Assembly: GCF_001306455.1 (NCBI RefSeq)
Contig: NZ_LGTQ01000005.1
Coordinates: forward strand, 1 to 64,000
Direction of reading: 5' to 3'
From: Jiulongibacter sediminis
GTDB taxonomy: Bacteria; Bacteroidota; Bacteroidia; Cytophagales; Spirosomataceae
DNA: 64,000 nucleotides
Position 1 is the first letter of the stretch. Each line of letters opens with the position of its first letter. Below are positions 42,879 through 50,548 of this stretch, piece after piece. The position numbers were made by a program, and so were the translations under genes. The notes beneath the pieces are model-generated. The model had not been told where the DNA came from, made no database searches, and worked only from the letters and a program-made list of their open reading frames with translations.

Positions 42879-43798
42879 AAAGCTGAATTTAGTTGGTTCC
42901 TGATTTCCTTGAGTATTTCTTTTCCACCCTGATCCATCAGTTTTTTGGCCGTATCTATGCCCAGCTGTTCAGGATCATCAAGCAAAGTGCTTACCCGAAT
43001 AATCTTTTTGCCGTCCAGGCTCACAATCCCCGCATTGAGTTCAAGCAGATAATCATCAAACCAATTGCAATATCCGAATACGGGAATGCTACAGCCTCCA
43101 TTGATTTCTTTCAGAAAACTTCTTTCAGCCCTCAGGCATATCTCTGTTAACGGATGGTTACAGGCATGGATGATCAATTCACGCTTTTCCTTATCAAGAT
43201 TGACACTTGATTCTACAGCCACGGAGCCTTGTCCTACCGCAGGTGTAAAACGTTTAACAGGTAGTTTCTCTTTGATTTTATCATGATAGCCCATGCGGTG
43301 GACACCGGCGTAGGCAAGCAACAAGGCATCACAGTCTCCTGCTTCCATTTTACCAATCCGAGTTTGCAGGTTGCCACGCATATCCACAATATTGATATGA
43401 GGGTAAAAGGCTTTCAGCATGGCTACACGACGTGTGCTGGAGGTGCCTACTGTAAAAGAGGACTCCATGTTGAGCTCTTTATGACTCACCAAAACGTCAT
43501 TAACTTCTTCACGCTCTGTAAAAGCAATGATTTCGAAATCTTCGTCAAGTGATGATTGAAGGTCTTTGGCACTGTGGACGGCTATATCGATTTCACCTGA
43601 GCGAAGCTGATCTTCCAGCTCCTCTGTAAAAACACCTTTGCTCCCGATTTTTGAAAGTGAGCGATCCAGAATTTTATCCCCTTTGGTATGGATGATTTTT
43701 ATCTCTACCTGGGCACCGGCTTCTTTGAGTTTTTCCTCAATGTAATAAGCCTGCCAAAGTGCGAGTTTACTTCCCCGGGTTCCGATGGTTATAGTCAT
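42875..43798 (-). CDS. hemC: Hydroxymethylbilane synthase (porphobilinogen deaminase)
   Basis: 307 residues. It condenses four porphobilinogens to hydroxymethylbilane in heme synthesis. Marks are IGTRGSKLALWQA, HTKGDKILDRSLSKIGSKGVFTEELE (in parts), IDIAVHSAKDL, GTSSTRR, DMRGNLQTRI and the dipyrromethane cofactor cysteine in NGGCSIPV. No other heme gene is near. It lies two bases after the PAP2-like membrane gene. Confidence 0.96.
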   Translation of the reverse strand: MTITIGTRGSKLALWQAYYIEEKLKEAGAQVEIKIIHTKGDKILDRSLSKIGSKGVFTEELEDQLRSGEIDIAVHSAKDLQSSLDEDFEIIAFTEREEVNDVLVSHKELNMESSFTVGTSSTRRVAMLKAFYPHINIVDMRGNLQTRIGKMEAGDCDALLLAYAGVHRMGYHDKIKEKLPVKRFTPAVGQGSVAVESSVNLDKEKRELIIHACNHPLTEICLRAERSFLKEINGGCSIPVFGYCNWFDDYLLELNAGIVSLDGKKIIRVSTLLDDPEQLGIDTAKKLMDQGGKEILKEIRNQLNSAL

Positions 43799-43800
43799 AT

Positions 43801-44424
43801 CTAAATATAAAAGACGCCAAATATACTAATGAAAAGACCCAGCAGAAAGCCTGCTGCTATTTGCAAGGGCGTGTGAGCGTTGAGTTTTAAACGAGCTGAG
43901 AGTACCAGGCCACCAATAAACAGAGCCGTAAAAAAAGGTACACTTAATAAAGACTCGTCATAATGAATTCTGAGGGTGAAGAATGCTCCGATAACCCCGC
44001 CGATAGCTGCCGAATGAGCTGAAATTTTCCATTTCAGGTTTATGACGGCTACAAGGGCAATAACCAAAGTAATGAGCCCGATAATTAGTGCAGAAGGCAA
44101 AAGCATACTCGATTTCTGAGCGAAGAAATAAGCCAGAAAACCGGAGCTTACCACCGTTATCAGATAGGGGATTCTTCGCTCTTTGGGTTCTTCCATTGTA
44201 AGACTCTTTATTTGACCTCTTTTATACAGCCAGTAGACCATTAATGACGGAAAAATGAAAGTGTACAAGAGAACAAAAAATAGCAGTAGAAGCTTAGCAA
44301 CAGTAGGGTAGCCCTCAATAGAAACAAGATATGGTGCCACGAAATACAAAACAGCCAGCAGGTAGGTGGGTATGAGCCCCGGGTAAAAAAGATAAGAAAT
44401 ATAAGCTGCTGTCTTTTGGCTCAA
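43801..44424 (-). CDS. PAP2-like integral membrane protein
   Basis: 207 residues with six hydrophobic segments. A short KISAHSAAIGG motif resembles the PSGH part of PAP2 phosphatases, while the other two PAP2 motifs are poor, so activity is doubtful. No ATG is available upstream of the first membrane helix; the frame starts at TTG 44424, right after the T-run of the rpoN terminator. It heads the hemC run. Confidence 0.6.
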   Translation of the reverse strand: MSQKTAAYISYLFYPGLIPTYLLAVLYFVAPYLVSIEGYPTVAKLLLLFFVLLYTFIFPSLMVYWLYKRGQIKSLTMEEPKERRIPYLITVVSSGFLAYFFAQKSSMLLPSALIIGLITLVIALVAVINLKWKISAHSAAIGGVIGAFFTLRIHYDESLLSVPFFTALFIGGLVLSARLKLNAHTPLQIAAGFLLGLFISIFGVFYI

Positions 44425-44464
44425 AAAAAAAGAGTTTCTGACGCAAATATAGCATCAGAAACTC
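44424..44464 (-). terminator. Intrinsic terminator of rpoN
   Basis: On the minus strand, a perfect 10-base stem GAGTTTCTGA/TCAGAAACTC with a 13-base loop is followed by nine T residues. It starts 20 bases after the rpoN stop. Confidence 0.85.
44444..44451 (-). promoter_or_regulatory. -7 promoter box inside the rpoN terminator loop (TATATTTG)
   Basis: The loop of the terminator hairpin reads TATATTTG on the minus strand, an exact -7 box, about 20 bases upstream of the TTG start at 44424. No TTG lies at -33. If active, it would start the hemC run from within the terminator. Confidence 0.4.
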
Positions 44465-44483
44465 CTCTAAGGTAATGTTTTGA

Positions 44484-45965
44484 TTACAATTGTTTCCGAA
44501 GGCGGGCAACGGGTATGTTTAACTGCTCACGGTATTTTGCCACTGTTCTTCTGGCAATCTTATAGCCACGCTTTTTCAATTGCTTCTCCAGCTTATCATC
44601 AGAAAGTGGGGCGTGCTTAGGTTCTGAATCAATTAGCTCTTTCAGAATATTCTTAACCTCACGGCTTGATGCATCTTCGCCGGATTCTGTAGAGATACCC
44701 TCTGAGAAGAAATATTTAAGCGGATAAATACCGAAATCTGTCTGAACGGCTTTGCTGTTAGCAACTCTTGATACAGTAGAGATATCCATGTCAATCTTCT
44801 CAGCTATATCCTTCAAAATCATCGGCTTAAGCTTGCTCTCATCGCCATCCTGGAAGAACTCTTCCTGATATTTAACGATAGCTTCCATGGTCTTGAGTAA
44901 AGTTTGCTGACGCTGCTTAATAGCATCTATAAACCATTTTGCTGCATTTAATTTCTGCTTTACAAAAGTGACTGTTTCTTTAACTTCTTTATTCTTTTTG
45001 TCGCTTTTGTCATAGGTGTCAAGCATTTCTGAAAATGATCTGCTAACCCTTAGCTCCGGTGCATTCTTTGAATTAAGAATGATTTCAAGCTTGTTGTTTT
45101 CTGAGGTAACAATGAAGTCAGGCATCAGGTACTTGGCTGTGCCTTCGTTACCTGAAATTCCACCTGGTTTTGGGTTTAATCGGGTAATCAGGTCAATAGC
45201 ATCTTTAAGCGTTTCCTGATCTGTCCCTAGCTTTTTACGAATTACCTCAAAGTGTTTTTTAGTAAACTCCTCAAAATAATTCTCAATAATATCGATGGCA
45301 TACAGGCACTCCTGAGTGTGACATTTCATTCTTTCCAACTGTAGGCTCAGGCACTCCTTCAAGTCACGTGCACCAATACCAGCTGGTTCAAATTTCTGAA
45401 CTTTGTGAAGTACGTCCTCAACCTCTTCCTCACTCACATAAAGGTTCTGACTGAAAGCCAGATCATTACAAATGGAGCGGACAGGTCTTCTAATATAGCC
45501 GTCGTCATCAATACTACCGATCAGCTGTTTGCCAATACTTTCTTGTTTTTCATTCAGTTTCAGAAATCCGAGTTGCTGCTCGAGTGATTCCATTAAACTG
45601 CTAATAGAAACCACCGGCATAACTTCACGATCTTCATCCCATCCATCGCTGTACATTTTGTAACCAGAATAATCATCCTGGTTCATATATTCTTTAACGT
45701 CAAACCGCTCGCTTGAATCAAGACTTTCGTAGTCACTGAAATCATCACCATAGTCGTCTTTGTCATCATAGCTGTCATCAGAGTAATCGTCTTCCTTGTT
45801 TTTCTCCTGCATTTCTTTTCCTTCTTCAAGGGCAGGGTTAATTTCAAGTTCTTCTTCGATTCTTTGGTCCAGCTCGGCAGTAGGGATTTGTAACAGTTTA
45901 ATGAACTGAATCTGTTGCGGCGAAAGACGCTGCTGGAGGGATTGGCTGAAAGTTAATTTTTGCAT
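44484..45965 (-). CDS. rpoN: RNA polymerase sigma-54 factor
   Basis: 493 residues. Region I is glutamine-rich (SQSLQQRLSPQQIQFIKLLQIP) and binds enhancer activators. Region II is a very acidic Asp/Tyr/Ser stretch (about 55-90). The core-binding and DNA-binding region follows. The RpoN box is ARRTVAKYREQLNIP near the C-terminus, and FVEPAGIG appears as FEPAGIGARDL. It reads -24/-12 promoters together with AAA+ activators. It ends at the strong hairpin at 44424-44464. Confidence 0.97.
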   Translation of the reverse strand: MQKLTFSQSLQQRLSPQQIQFIKLLQIPTAELDQRIEEELEINPALEEGKEMQEKNKEDDYSDDSYDDKDDYGDDFSDYESLDSSERFDVKEYMNQDDYSGYKMYSDGWDEDREVMPVVSISSLMESLEQQLGFLKLNEKQESIGKQLIGSIDDDGYIRRPVRSICNDLAFSQNLYVSEEEVEDVLHKVQKFEPAGIGARDLKECLSLQLERMKCHTQECLYAIDIIENYFEEFTKKHFEVIRKKLGTDQETLKDAIDLITRLNPKPGGISGNEGTAKYLMPDFIVTSENNKLEIILNSKNAPELRVSRSFSEMLDTYDKSDKKNKEVKETVTFVKQKLNAAKWFIDAIKQRQQTLLKTMEAIVKYQEEFFQDGDESKLKPMILKDIAEKIDMDISTVSRVANSKAVQTDFGIYPLKYFFSEGISTESGEDASSREVKNILKELIDSEPKHAPLSDDKLEKQLKKRGYKIARRTVAKYREQLNIPVARLRKQL

Positions 45966-46123
45966 CGTAAGTCAAGTTTCTTCAAAGTATATCAGGATAG
46001 TTGTTTATGCTTGATCATTAACCGTGCCAAACATTTTTTTTCTTTTCAGATTGACAGCCTGAATACATCTGTTAAACTTGTTTGGTTTAATATAGGAATT
46101 TGCGTAAGCCTTTGATTTTTAGA

Positions 46124-46143
46124 CAACTATATTCAAATAGTTG
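46124..46143. promoter_or_regulatory. Inverted repeat between rpoN and menF
   Basis: CAACTAT-ATTCAA-ATAGTTG, perfect 7-base arms, about 160 bases upstream of the rpoN ATG. Possible operator; unassigned. Confidence 0.25.
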
Positions 46144-46224
46144 CACCCAAATCAAATGTTTTATAATGATACAAAAAAAAACTGAAAATGAAGCAATGAT
46201 TAGCCTGAGTATGAAAAATGCTCC

Positions 46225-47409
46225 TTAACCTATAATGGTTTTTAATTTCATTTCTGTCTCTTTCCATTCTTTTTCAGGAACAGAGTCGGCGGTGATTCCG
46301 CAGCCGCCGAAGAGGCTGATTTTATGATCAGCAATACATAAACTTCTAAGATTTACGAAGAGAGTGGTTCTTTGATTTAAGTTGACCGGCCCAAGGTATC
46401 CACTATAAAGGCCGCGATTGTATGGTTCATTTTCTTTAATAAACCCTAAGGCCTCTTCTTTCGGCATACCACAAACAGCGGAGGTTGGGTGCAGTAGCTC
46501 AAGCATGACTGAAGCTATCTGTGGAAAGTTAATTTTGTGAGAATCCACTTTGAAAGTGGTTTGTAGATGCATCAGGTTTCCGGCCTGAATAGTTTTAGGG
46601 CCTATTTCATCAAACTCACGCACTCTTATTTTCTTGAAGCAATTGATGATGTATCGACTAACCAACGCCTGTTCTTCAATTTCTTTCTGACGCCAAAGAG
46701 CCTCACTGCAAGAAATCAGCTCACCATTCTGGTCGTAAGCTGATTGAGTGCCGGCAAGAGCCATAGTTTCAAAAATGCCCTGATCGTCCTGAGTTACAAG
46801 AATCTCCGGAGATGCTCCTATCCATATTTGATTTTCCTGAGGCAAGTAAACCAATGAGCAAAACAGAGAGGCATACTTTTGACAAATTGACCTGAAGTGC
46901 TCAAGGGCGTCAAAATTTTCAGGAATGTCAATTTCTTTTTTCCTCGAAAGAACTACTTTCTGGAAAGAATCAGTTTCCTCAATTTTAGTTACAGCCCTCT
47001 CCACAAGTTCTTCAAAAGCTCTTTGTTCTCCTGCCTCAGACAGAAAGTTGATTTTAACTTCAGGTTTGCTTTTTGAAGGCGTCTGATTTTCAGTTATGAC
47101 GAGCCCAAGTTCCTCCTCAATAAAGGTTAGTACTTTCTCCGGTGTCTGCTCATTTAGACTTGTGAGCTGAACCCATAAATCTGCCAGAATAAAATGAGAC
47201 GCTTCCGAATCCTCAAAGGGAGTCATCAGAAAACCACCCGGAAGCTCTTCAAGGTCAGTTTTGAATACTTTTTGTTCCTGATTGGAGGAGAGGACAAGAT
47301 TTATATCTTTTTGATTCGGTAACCGCCAAAGAGCAAAAGGGAACTGTCCGGTCATCAATTGCTTCAATGTCTGGAGAGTATTGATCTCTTTGGTTTTGGT
47401 TGGAATCAT
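46225..47409 (-). CDS. menF: Isochorismate synthase, menaquinone-type
   Basis: 394 residues of the chorismate-utilising family. It converts chorismate to isochorismate, the first step of menaquinone synthesis. Motifs are FQKVVLSRKKEI, IGASPEILV, ALAGTQ, LHPTSAVCGMPKEEAL and the SGYLGPVN and GGCGITADSVPEKEWKE segments near the C-terminus. Its ATG overlaps the ccmE stop (TAATG), so it belongs to the ccm operon. Confidence 0.92.
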   Translation of the reverse strand: MIPTKTKEINTLQTLKQLMTGQFPFALWRLPNQKDINLVLSSNQEQKVFKTDLEELPGGFLMTPFEDSEASHFILADLWVQLTSLNEQTPEKVLTFIEEELGLVITENQTPSKSKPEVKINFLSEAGEQRAFEELVERAVTKIEETDSFQKVVLSRKKEIDIPENFDALEHFRSICQKYASLFCSLVYLPQENQIWIGASPEILVTQDDQGIFETMALAGTQSAYDQNGELISCSEALWRQKEIEEQALVSRYIINCFKKIRVREFDEIGPKTIQAGNLMHLQTTFKVDSHKINFPQIASVMLELLHPTSAVCGMPKEEALGFIKENEPYNRGLYSGYLGPVNLNQRTTLFVNLRSLCIADHKISLFGGCGITADSVPEKEWKETEMKLKTIIG

Positions 47410-47852
47410 TATTCGTTTTCAATCATTGCTGTTTCTTCCACTTCTAATCCTTCATTATTGTATTTTGAAGGGCATTTCAGTAGAATTTGCTCAGCTTCAA
47501 AGTATTGGTTCTCAAGGTTCATTGACCCCACAACCACTACCTTTTCAGAACGCTCCAAATCCTGAGGTTTCGGCTTGTTGAAAACAACTTTGGATTCATT
47601 CTGAAGGGAATCAATCATCATAAATTCAAAACGGTTAGGATCAACTGAAGGCTCGTAAACCATTCCAGTAATGTTTCCCATTCCGTCTTTTTTGAGCTCT
47701 CCCACGACATGAACGGCATTTGAATTACCATCTTCAGCCATTCTTTTTGCTTCACCAAAATCAGAGTAGGTGCTGGCGTCACCAACGGTTGATATGATCA
47801 TGGCAACAGCCACGGCTATAACCGCCAGAGCAATTATATGTGATTTCTTCAT
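47409..47852 (-). CDS. ccmE: Cytochrome c maturation protein CcmE, CxxxY variant
   Basis: 147 residues: an N-terminal anchor (about 5-22) and a periplasmic OB-fold (VHVVGELKKDGMGNITGM to VVVVGSMNLENQYFEAEQIL). The heme-binding motif that is HxxxY in proteobacteria reads Cys127-Pro-Ser-Lys-Tyr131 here, the CxxxY form known from some sulfate reducers and archaea. It chaperones heme to apocytochromes. It is coupled on both sides: ATGA overlap with ccmD and TAATG overlap with menF. Confidence 0.92.
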   Translation of the reverse strand: MKKSHIIALAVIAVAVAMIISTVGDASTYSDFGEAKRMAEDGNSNAVHVVGELKKDGMGNITGMVYEPSVDPNRFEFMMIDSLQNESKVVFNKPKPQDLERSEKVVVVGSMNLENQYFEAEQILLKCPSKYNNEGLEVEETAMIENE

Positions 47853-48025
47853 TGTTTTTCCAGTTTGCTAACTCGTTTGTCTAACAAAAATAAATAGAGT
47901 AAAATTCCTAAAGTTACCACCGCCACGACAGCGATAACCACCCAGAATTTTCCATCCTGACGAAGGCCGTCAGCCATTACCACGTCAGATTGAAGTAATA
48001 TTGATAAAATAAGATCAAGAGACAT
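47849..48025 (-). CDS. ccmD: CcmD-like small membrane protein (58 residues)
   Basis: Found by reading the gap between ccmC and ccmE. The protein starts MSLDLILSILLQSDVVMADG, followed by LRQDGKFWVVIAVVAVVTLG and ILLYLFLLDKRVSKLEKQ, and has one membrane helix with a basic C-terminal tail, as CcmD proteins do. CcmD helps release heme-loaded CcmE from CcmABC. The ATG overlaps the ccmC stop by one base (TAATG), and its TGA overlaps the ccmE ATG (ATGA). Confidence 0.85.
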   Translation of the reverse strand: MSLDLILSILLQSDVVMADGLRQDGKFWVVIAVVAVVTLGILLYLFLLDKRVSKLEKQ

Positions 48026-48693
48026 TATTGATTCAGTTTATTGTATTCCAATTTGATAATTCTGGCCTTTAAAGAGGCTACCCAGATGCCTACTAAAACC
48101 CACCCGATAACAGCGGGGTAGAAAACCATTCGCATTTGATTGTCCATGTCGTACTTTCCGAAAGCAGGGTTGCCTCCGTTACCAGGGTGAAGCGAATCTG
48201 TAACACGAGGTAAAATCCAAACGAGTGGCATAAAAGCTGCAAAGGCAAAAATGTTGTAAACCGCTGAGAGTCTCGCTTTTTTCTGTTCATCCTCAAAAGA
48301 GCCTCTCAAAATGAAATAGGCGGCATAAATGAGCAAACCTACTTCTACGGCAATGAGTTTTGGGTCGGCCGGTAAGGCAGAGCCCCAGGTGAATTTGCCC
48401 CAGATGGCACCAGTGATGAAACCCAAAATTCCCAGATAAAATGCTGTACTGGCAAAAGCGATGGCCTGCTGGTCACGTATGATGTCTCCGGTTCGCAAAT
48501 ACTGAATTGATCTCCAGACCGAAATCGTCATCAAAGTCATCATTGAAAACCACATGGGTACGTGGAAATAAACGTTTCTGATGGTTTCATTGAGAATGGG
48601 CTGGCGAGGAACCTCACCCGCAAGACCCATTATAGAGACATATACCAGAAGAATGGCTCCCAGAATTTTCCACCATGTATTTTTTAGTGTCAT
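48025..48693 (-). CDS. ccmC: Heme-handling membrane protein CcmC, degenerate WWD motif
   Basis: 222 residues with six membrane segments. The two outer histidines expected to hold heme are present (NVYFHVPMWF and DSLHPGNGGNP). The tryptophan-rich WWD region, normally WG-x-WW-x-W/N-D, reads KFTWGSALPADPKLIAVE, so two Trp and one Asp positions differ. Family identity rests on the pattern, length and operon. CcmC loads heme onto CcmE. Confidence 0.87.
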   Translation of the reverse strand: MTLKNTWWKILGAILLVYVSIMGLAGEVPRQPILNETIRNVYFHVPMWFSMMTLMTISVWRSIQYLRTGDIIRDQQAIAFASTAFYLGILGFITGAIWGKFTWGSALPADPKLIAVEVGLLIYAAYFILRGSFEDEQKKARLSAVYNIFAFAAFMPLVWILPRVTDSLHPGNGGNPAFGKYDMDNQMRMVFYPAVIGWVLVGIWVASLKARIIKLEYNKLNQ

Positions 48694-48713
48694 TTTTTTG
48701 ATGAATCAAACGT

Positions 48714-49376
48714 TTAGCTTCTCCATAAAAACGGGAAAAGAATAAAACTAAGAGCCAGAACTATGGCATCAAGGCCCAACAAAGTTAATATTTCGTCCTG
48801 ACTGACACTGAATGCCAGCCCGTCCATAGCGTTTTTTGAAAGCCTCATGAGCATCAGCAACATGGGAATAATGATGGGGAAACTCAACAAGGCCATTATT
48901 GAAGTTGTATTTTCAGCTTTCGAAGCAATGCCCGAGATAAGGGTTAAAGTTCCCGAAAATCCCAAAGCTCCCAAAACCACCGATAAGATGTACATTGGCA
49001 TATCCTGAACAGGATTTTGAAGAAAAGCCAGATAAATACCAAAGCCCACCACCGCCAGAAAAAGCATCAGGATGAAATTATAAATAAGTTTCGAGATGAT
49101 AATGGCCTCCGGGCTGGCAAGCGTAAAATAGTAAGCTTGTCTGTTTTGGTTCTCCTGAGCAAAACTCTTAGCCATTGCGTTTATGGCTGTAAATAAGATA
49201 ATTATCCAGAAAAGTGTATTCCAAACGACCGGGCTCAGACTGTTAGCCTTAATACGAAAACTTAGAAAACAGATGAAAACAGTAGAGACCAGATAGAGAA
49301 TCATACCATTGAAAGCGTACTTATTTCGCCATTCAAGGGTGATGTCTTTCTGCAATAAAGCCAATATTTCTCTCAT
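48714..49376 (-). CDS. ccmB: Heme exporter subunit CcmB
   Basis: 220 residues from ATG 49376 (MREILALLQKDITLEWRNKYA). A TTG at 49394 would add six residues and is less likely. Six membrane segments; QENQNRQAYYFTLASPEAIIISKL (in parts) and the C-terminal FPIIIPMLLML match CcmB. It forms the membrane part of the CcmABCD complex. No ccmA is present in this operon. Confidence 0.9.
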   Translation of the reverse strand: MREILALLQKDITLEWRNKYAFNGMILYLVSTVFICFLSFRIKANSLSPVVWNTLFWIIILFTAINAMAKSFAQENQNRQAYYFTLASPEAIIISKLIYNFILMLFLAVVGFGIYLAFLQNPVQDMPMYILSVVLGALGFSGTLTLISGIASKAENTTSIMALLSFPIIIPMLLMLMRLSKNAMDGLAFSVSQDEILTLLGLDAIVLALSFILFPFLWRS

Positions 49377-49380
49377 CGAT

Positions 49381-49412
49381 CTTCCCCGACTCAATGCGGG
49401 AAGGCAAAGTTA
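49381..49412 (-). promoter_or_regulatory. ccm operon promoter box and 5' UTR hairpin
   Basis: TAACTTTG (minus strand, 49412-49405) fits the -7 box. The short leader that follows is almost entirely a CTTCCC-GCATTGAGTCG-GGGAAG hairpin, directly before the ccmB ATG, so it could control translation. Confidence 0.4.
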
Positions 49413-49493
49413 CAGTCAAAAAGCTTCGTGACATACCCTTTTGTCTAAAAAACTCCAACTCAAGAGGCTGATTTATCTCATATTCAGAACCGT

Positions 49494-50312
49494 CTATTTC
49501 TTGTACTGATGACTAAGGTCAAGGAGTTTAATATTTCTGAACCAAACGGGGTGACCTTCAGCCTGTAAGGCAATGTATCCTTCTTTTAATGGTTTGCCAA
49601 GGTTTTCAATATACCATGTTTTATCCTCAACCCACTGCGTTTCATCTTCCTGCTCCCACCCTCCAATTTGAGGTTTTGTGTAGGTTAATACAGTATCGCC
49701 TTCTACAATATGATGAACTATGGAGTCACCTAAAACCACGGCTTCAATACTTACCCATTGGTCTTCAAAGGTCGGCCCATCAGCATACATCATATGGTCA
49801 GTCCAAAGTTTCCCGTCTTTCACAACATGAGTTCCTGGATTGGCAAGGTTGCCTGTGGCACGATCCGATGAGTCAATTCTGGAAAGAAACTGAAATTCGA
49901 TGGAAGCCGGGAAGTTCTGATTCAACTCCTGACTGGCGGCTGATTGCGAATGTAACATAATGCCGCTATTTGCCTCAGCATAATAAGGACTCCCAGGTGT
50001 GAGTTCTCCAAAAATCCGATATTCCATTTTTAGCCGGTAGTGCGAGAATGGCTTATTGTAATAAAGGTGACCAAACTCATGAGTGAAGGTATCGTACTCG
50101 GCATAGTTGACCTTAATGATGCTATCCTCTACAATAAATGTGTTGTTATAATTATCGTTAAGCTCATGTCCGGAGATTTTAATATCCCAGCCGGTAAGGT
50201 CTTTTCCATTAAAAAGAGAAATCCAGTTTTCACTTTCCTTCGGGTTTTCTTTACAGTTGGTAAAAGCAATTAAAAATAGGAGTAAAACTGAAAGGATTTT
50301 GAAATTCTTCAT
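49494..50312 (-). CDS. DUF1080 lipoprotein (3-keto-disaccharide hydrolase family)
   Basis: 272 residues. The lipobox is FTNC. The concanavalin-like DUF1080 fold opens with WISLFNGKDLTGWDIK, and ANSGIMLHS, ASIEFQFLS and GYIALQAEGHPVWFRNIKL (in parts) are the usual blocks. The family includes hydrolases of 3-keto-glycosides. It is divergent from susC, sharing a 236-base control region, and likely belongs to the same locus. Confidence 0.88.
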   Translation of the reverse strand: MKNFKILSVLLLFLIAFTNCKENPKESENWISLFNGKDLTGWDIKISGHELNDNYNNTFIVEDSIIKVNYAEYDTFTHEFGHLYYNKPFSHYRLKMEYRIFGELTPGSPYYAEANSGIMLHSQSAASQELNQNFPASIEFQFLSRIDSSDRATGNLANPGTHVVKDGKLWTDHMMYADGPTFEDQWVSIEAVVLGDSIVHHIVEGDTVLTYTKPQIGGWEQEDETQWVEDKTWYIENLGKPLKEGYIALQAEGHPVWFRNIKLLDLSHQYKK

Positions 50313-50477
50313 GTCAATGGGTTCGGGTTGAAATGATTGATAGTTAGGGTTGAAAAAATTACGTATATGGATTGCGTTAGCAAAGAGTGTTCAAGGTTCG
50401 TATTTGCAATCACAGCAAATATCCAGAAATTTCAATAAAAGATATTCTTTTAATGCAGTATATGCAGTTATTGTTTT

Positions 50478-50485
50478 TACATTTG
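50478..50485 (+). promoter_or_regulatory. -7 promoter box of susC (TACATTTG)
   Basis: An exact TAnnTTTG match, 63 bases upstream of the susC ATG. It continues as ACATTTGCAT, identical to one half of the LacI-type palindrome at 63199-63214, which suggests a half-operator over the promoter. Confidence 0.5.
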
Positions 50486-50548
50486 CATCAACCTAATACT
50501 ACCTAAACGGTCTGCTTTAAAGAATATTCACCTTAAACTATTTGTTGT

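Noticed and set aside
50454-50466. A TGCA-N5-TGCA pair before susC as a full LacI operator
   Set aside because: The spacing is one base short of the two palindromes near lacI and the flanks do not pair, so only the half-site at the -7 box is kept.
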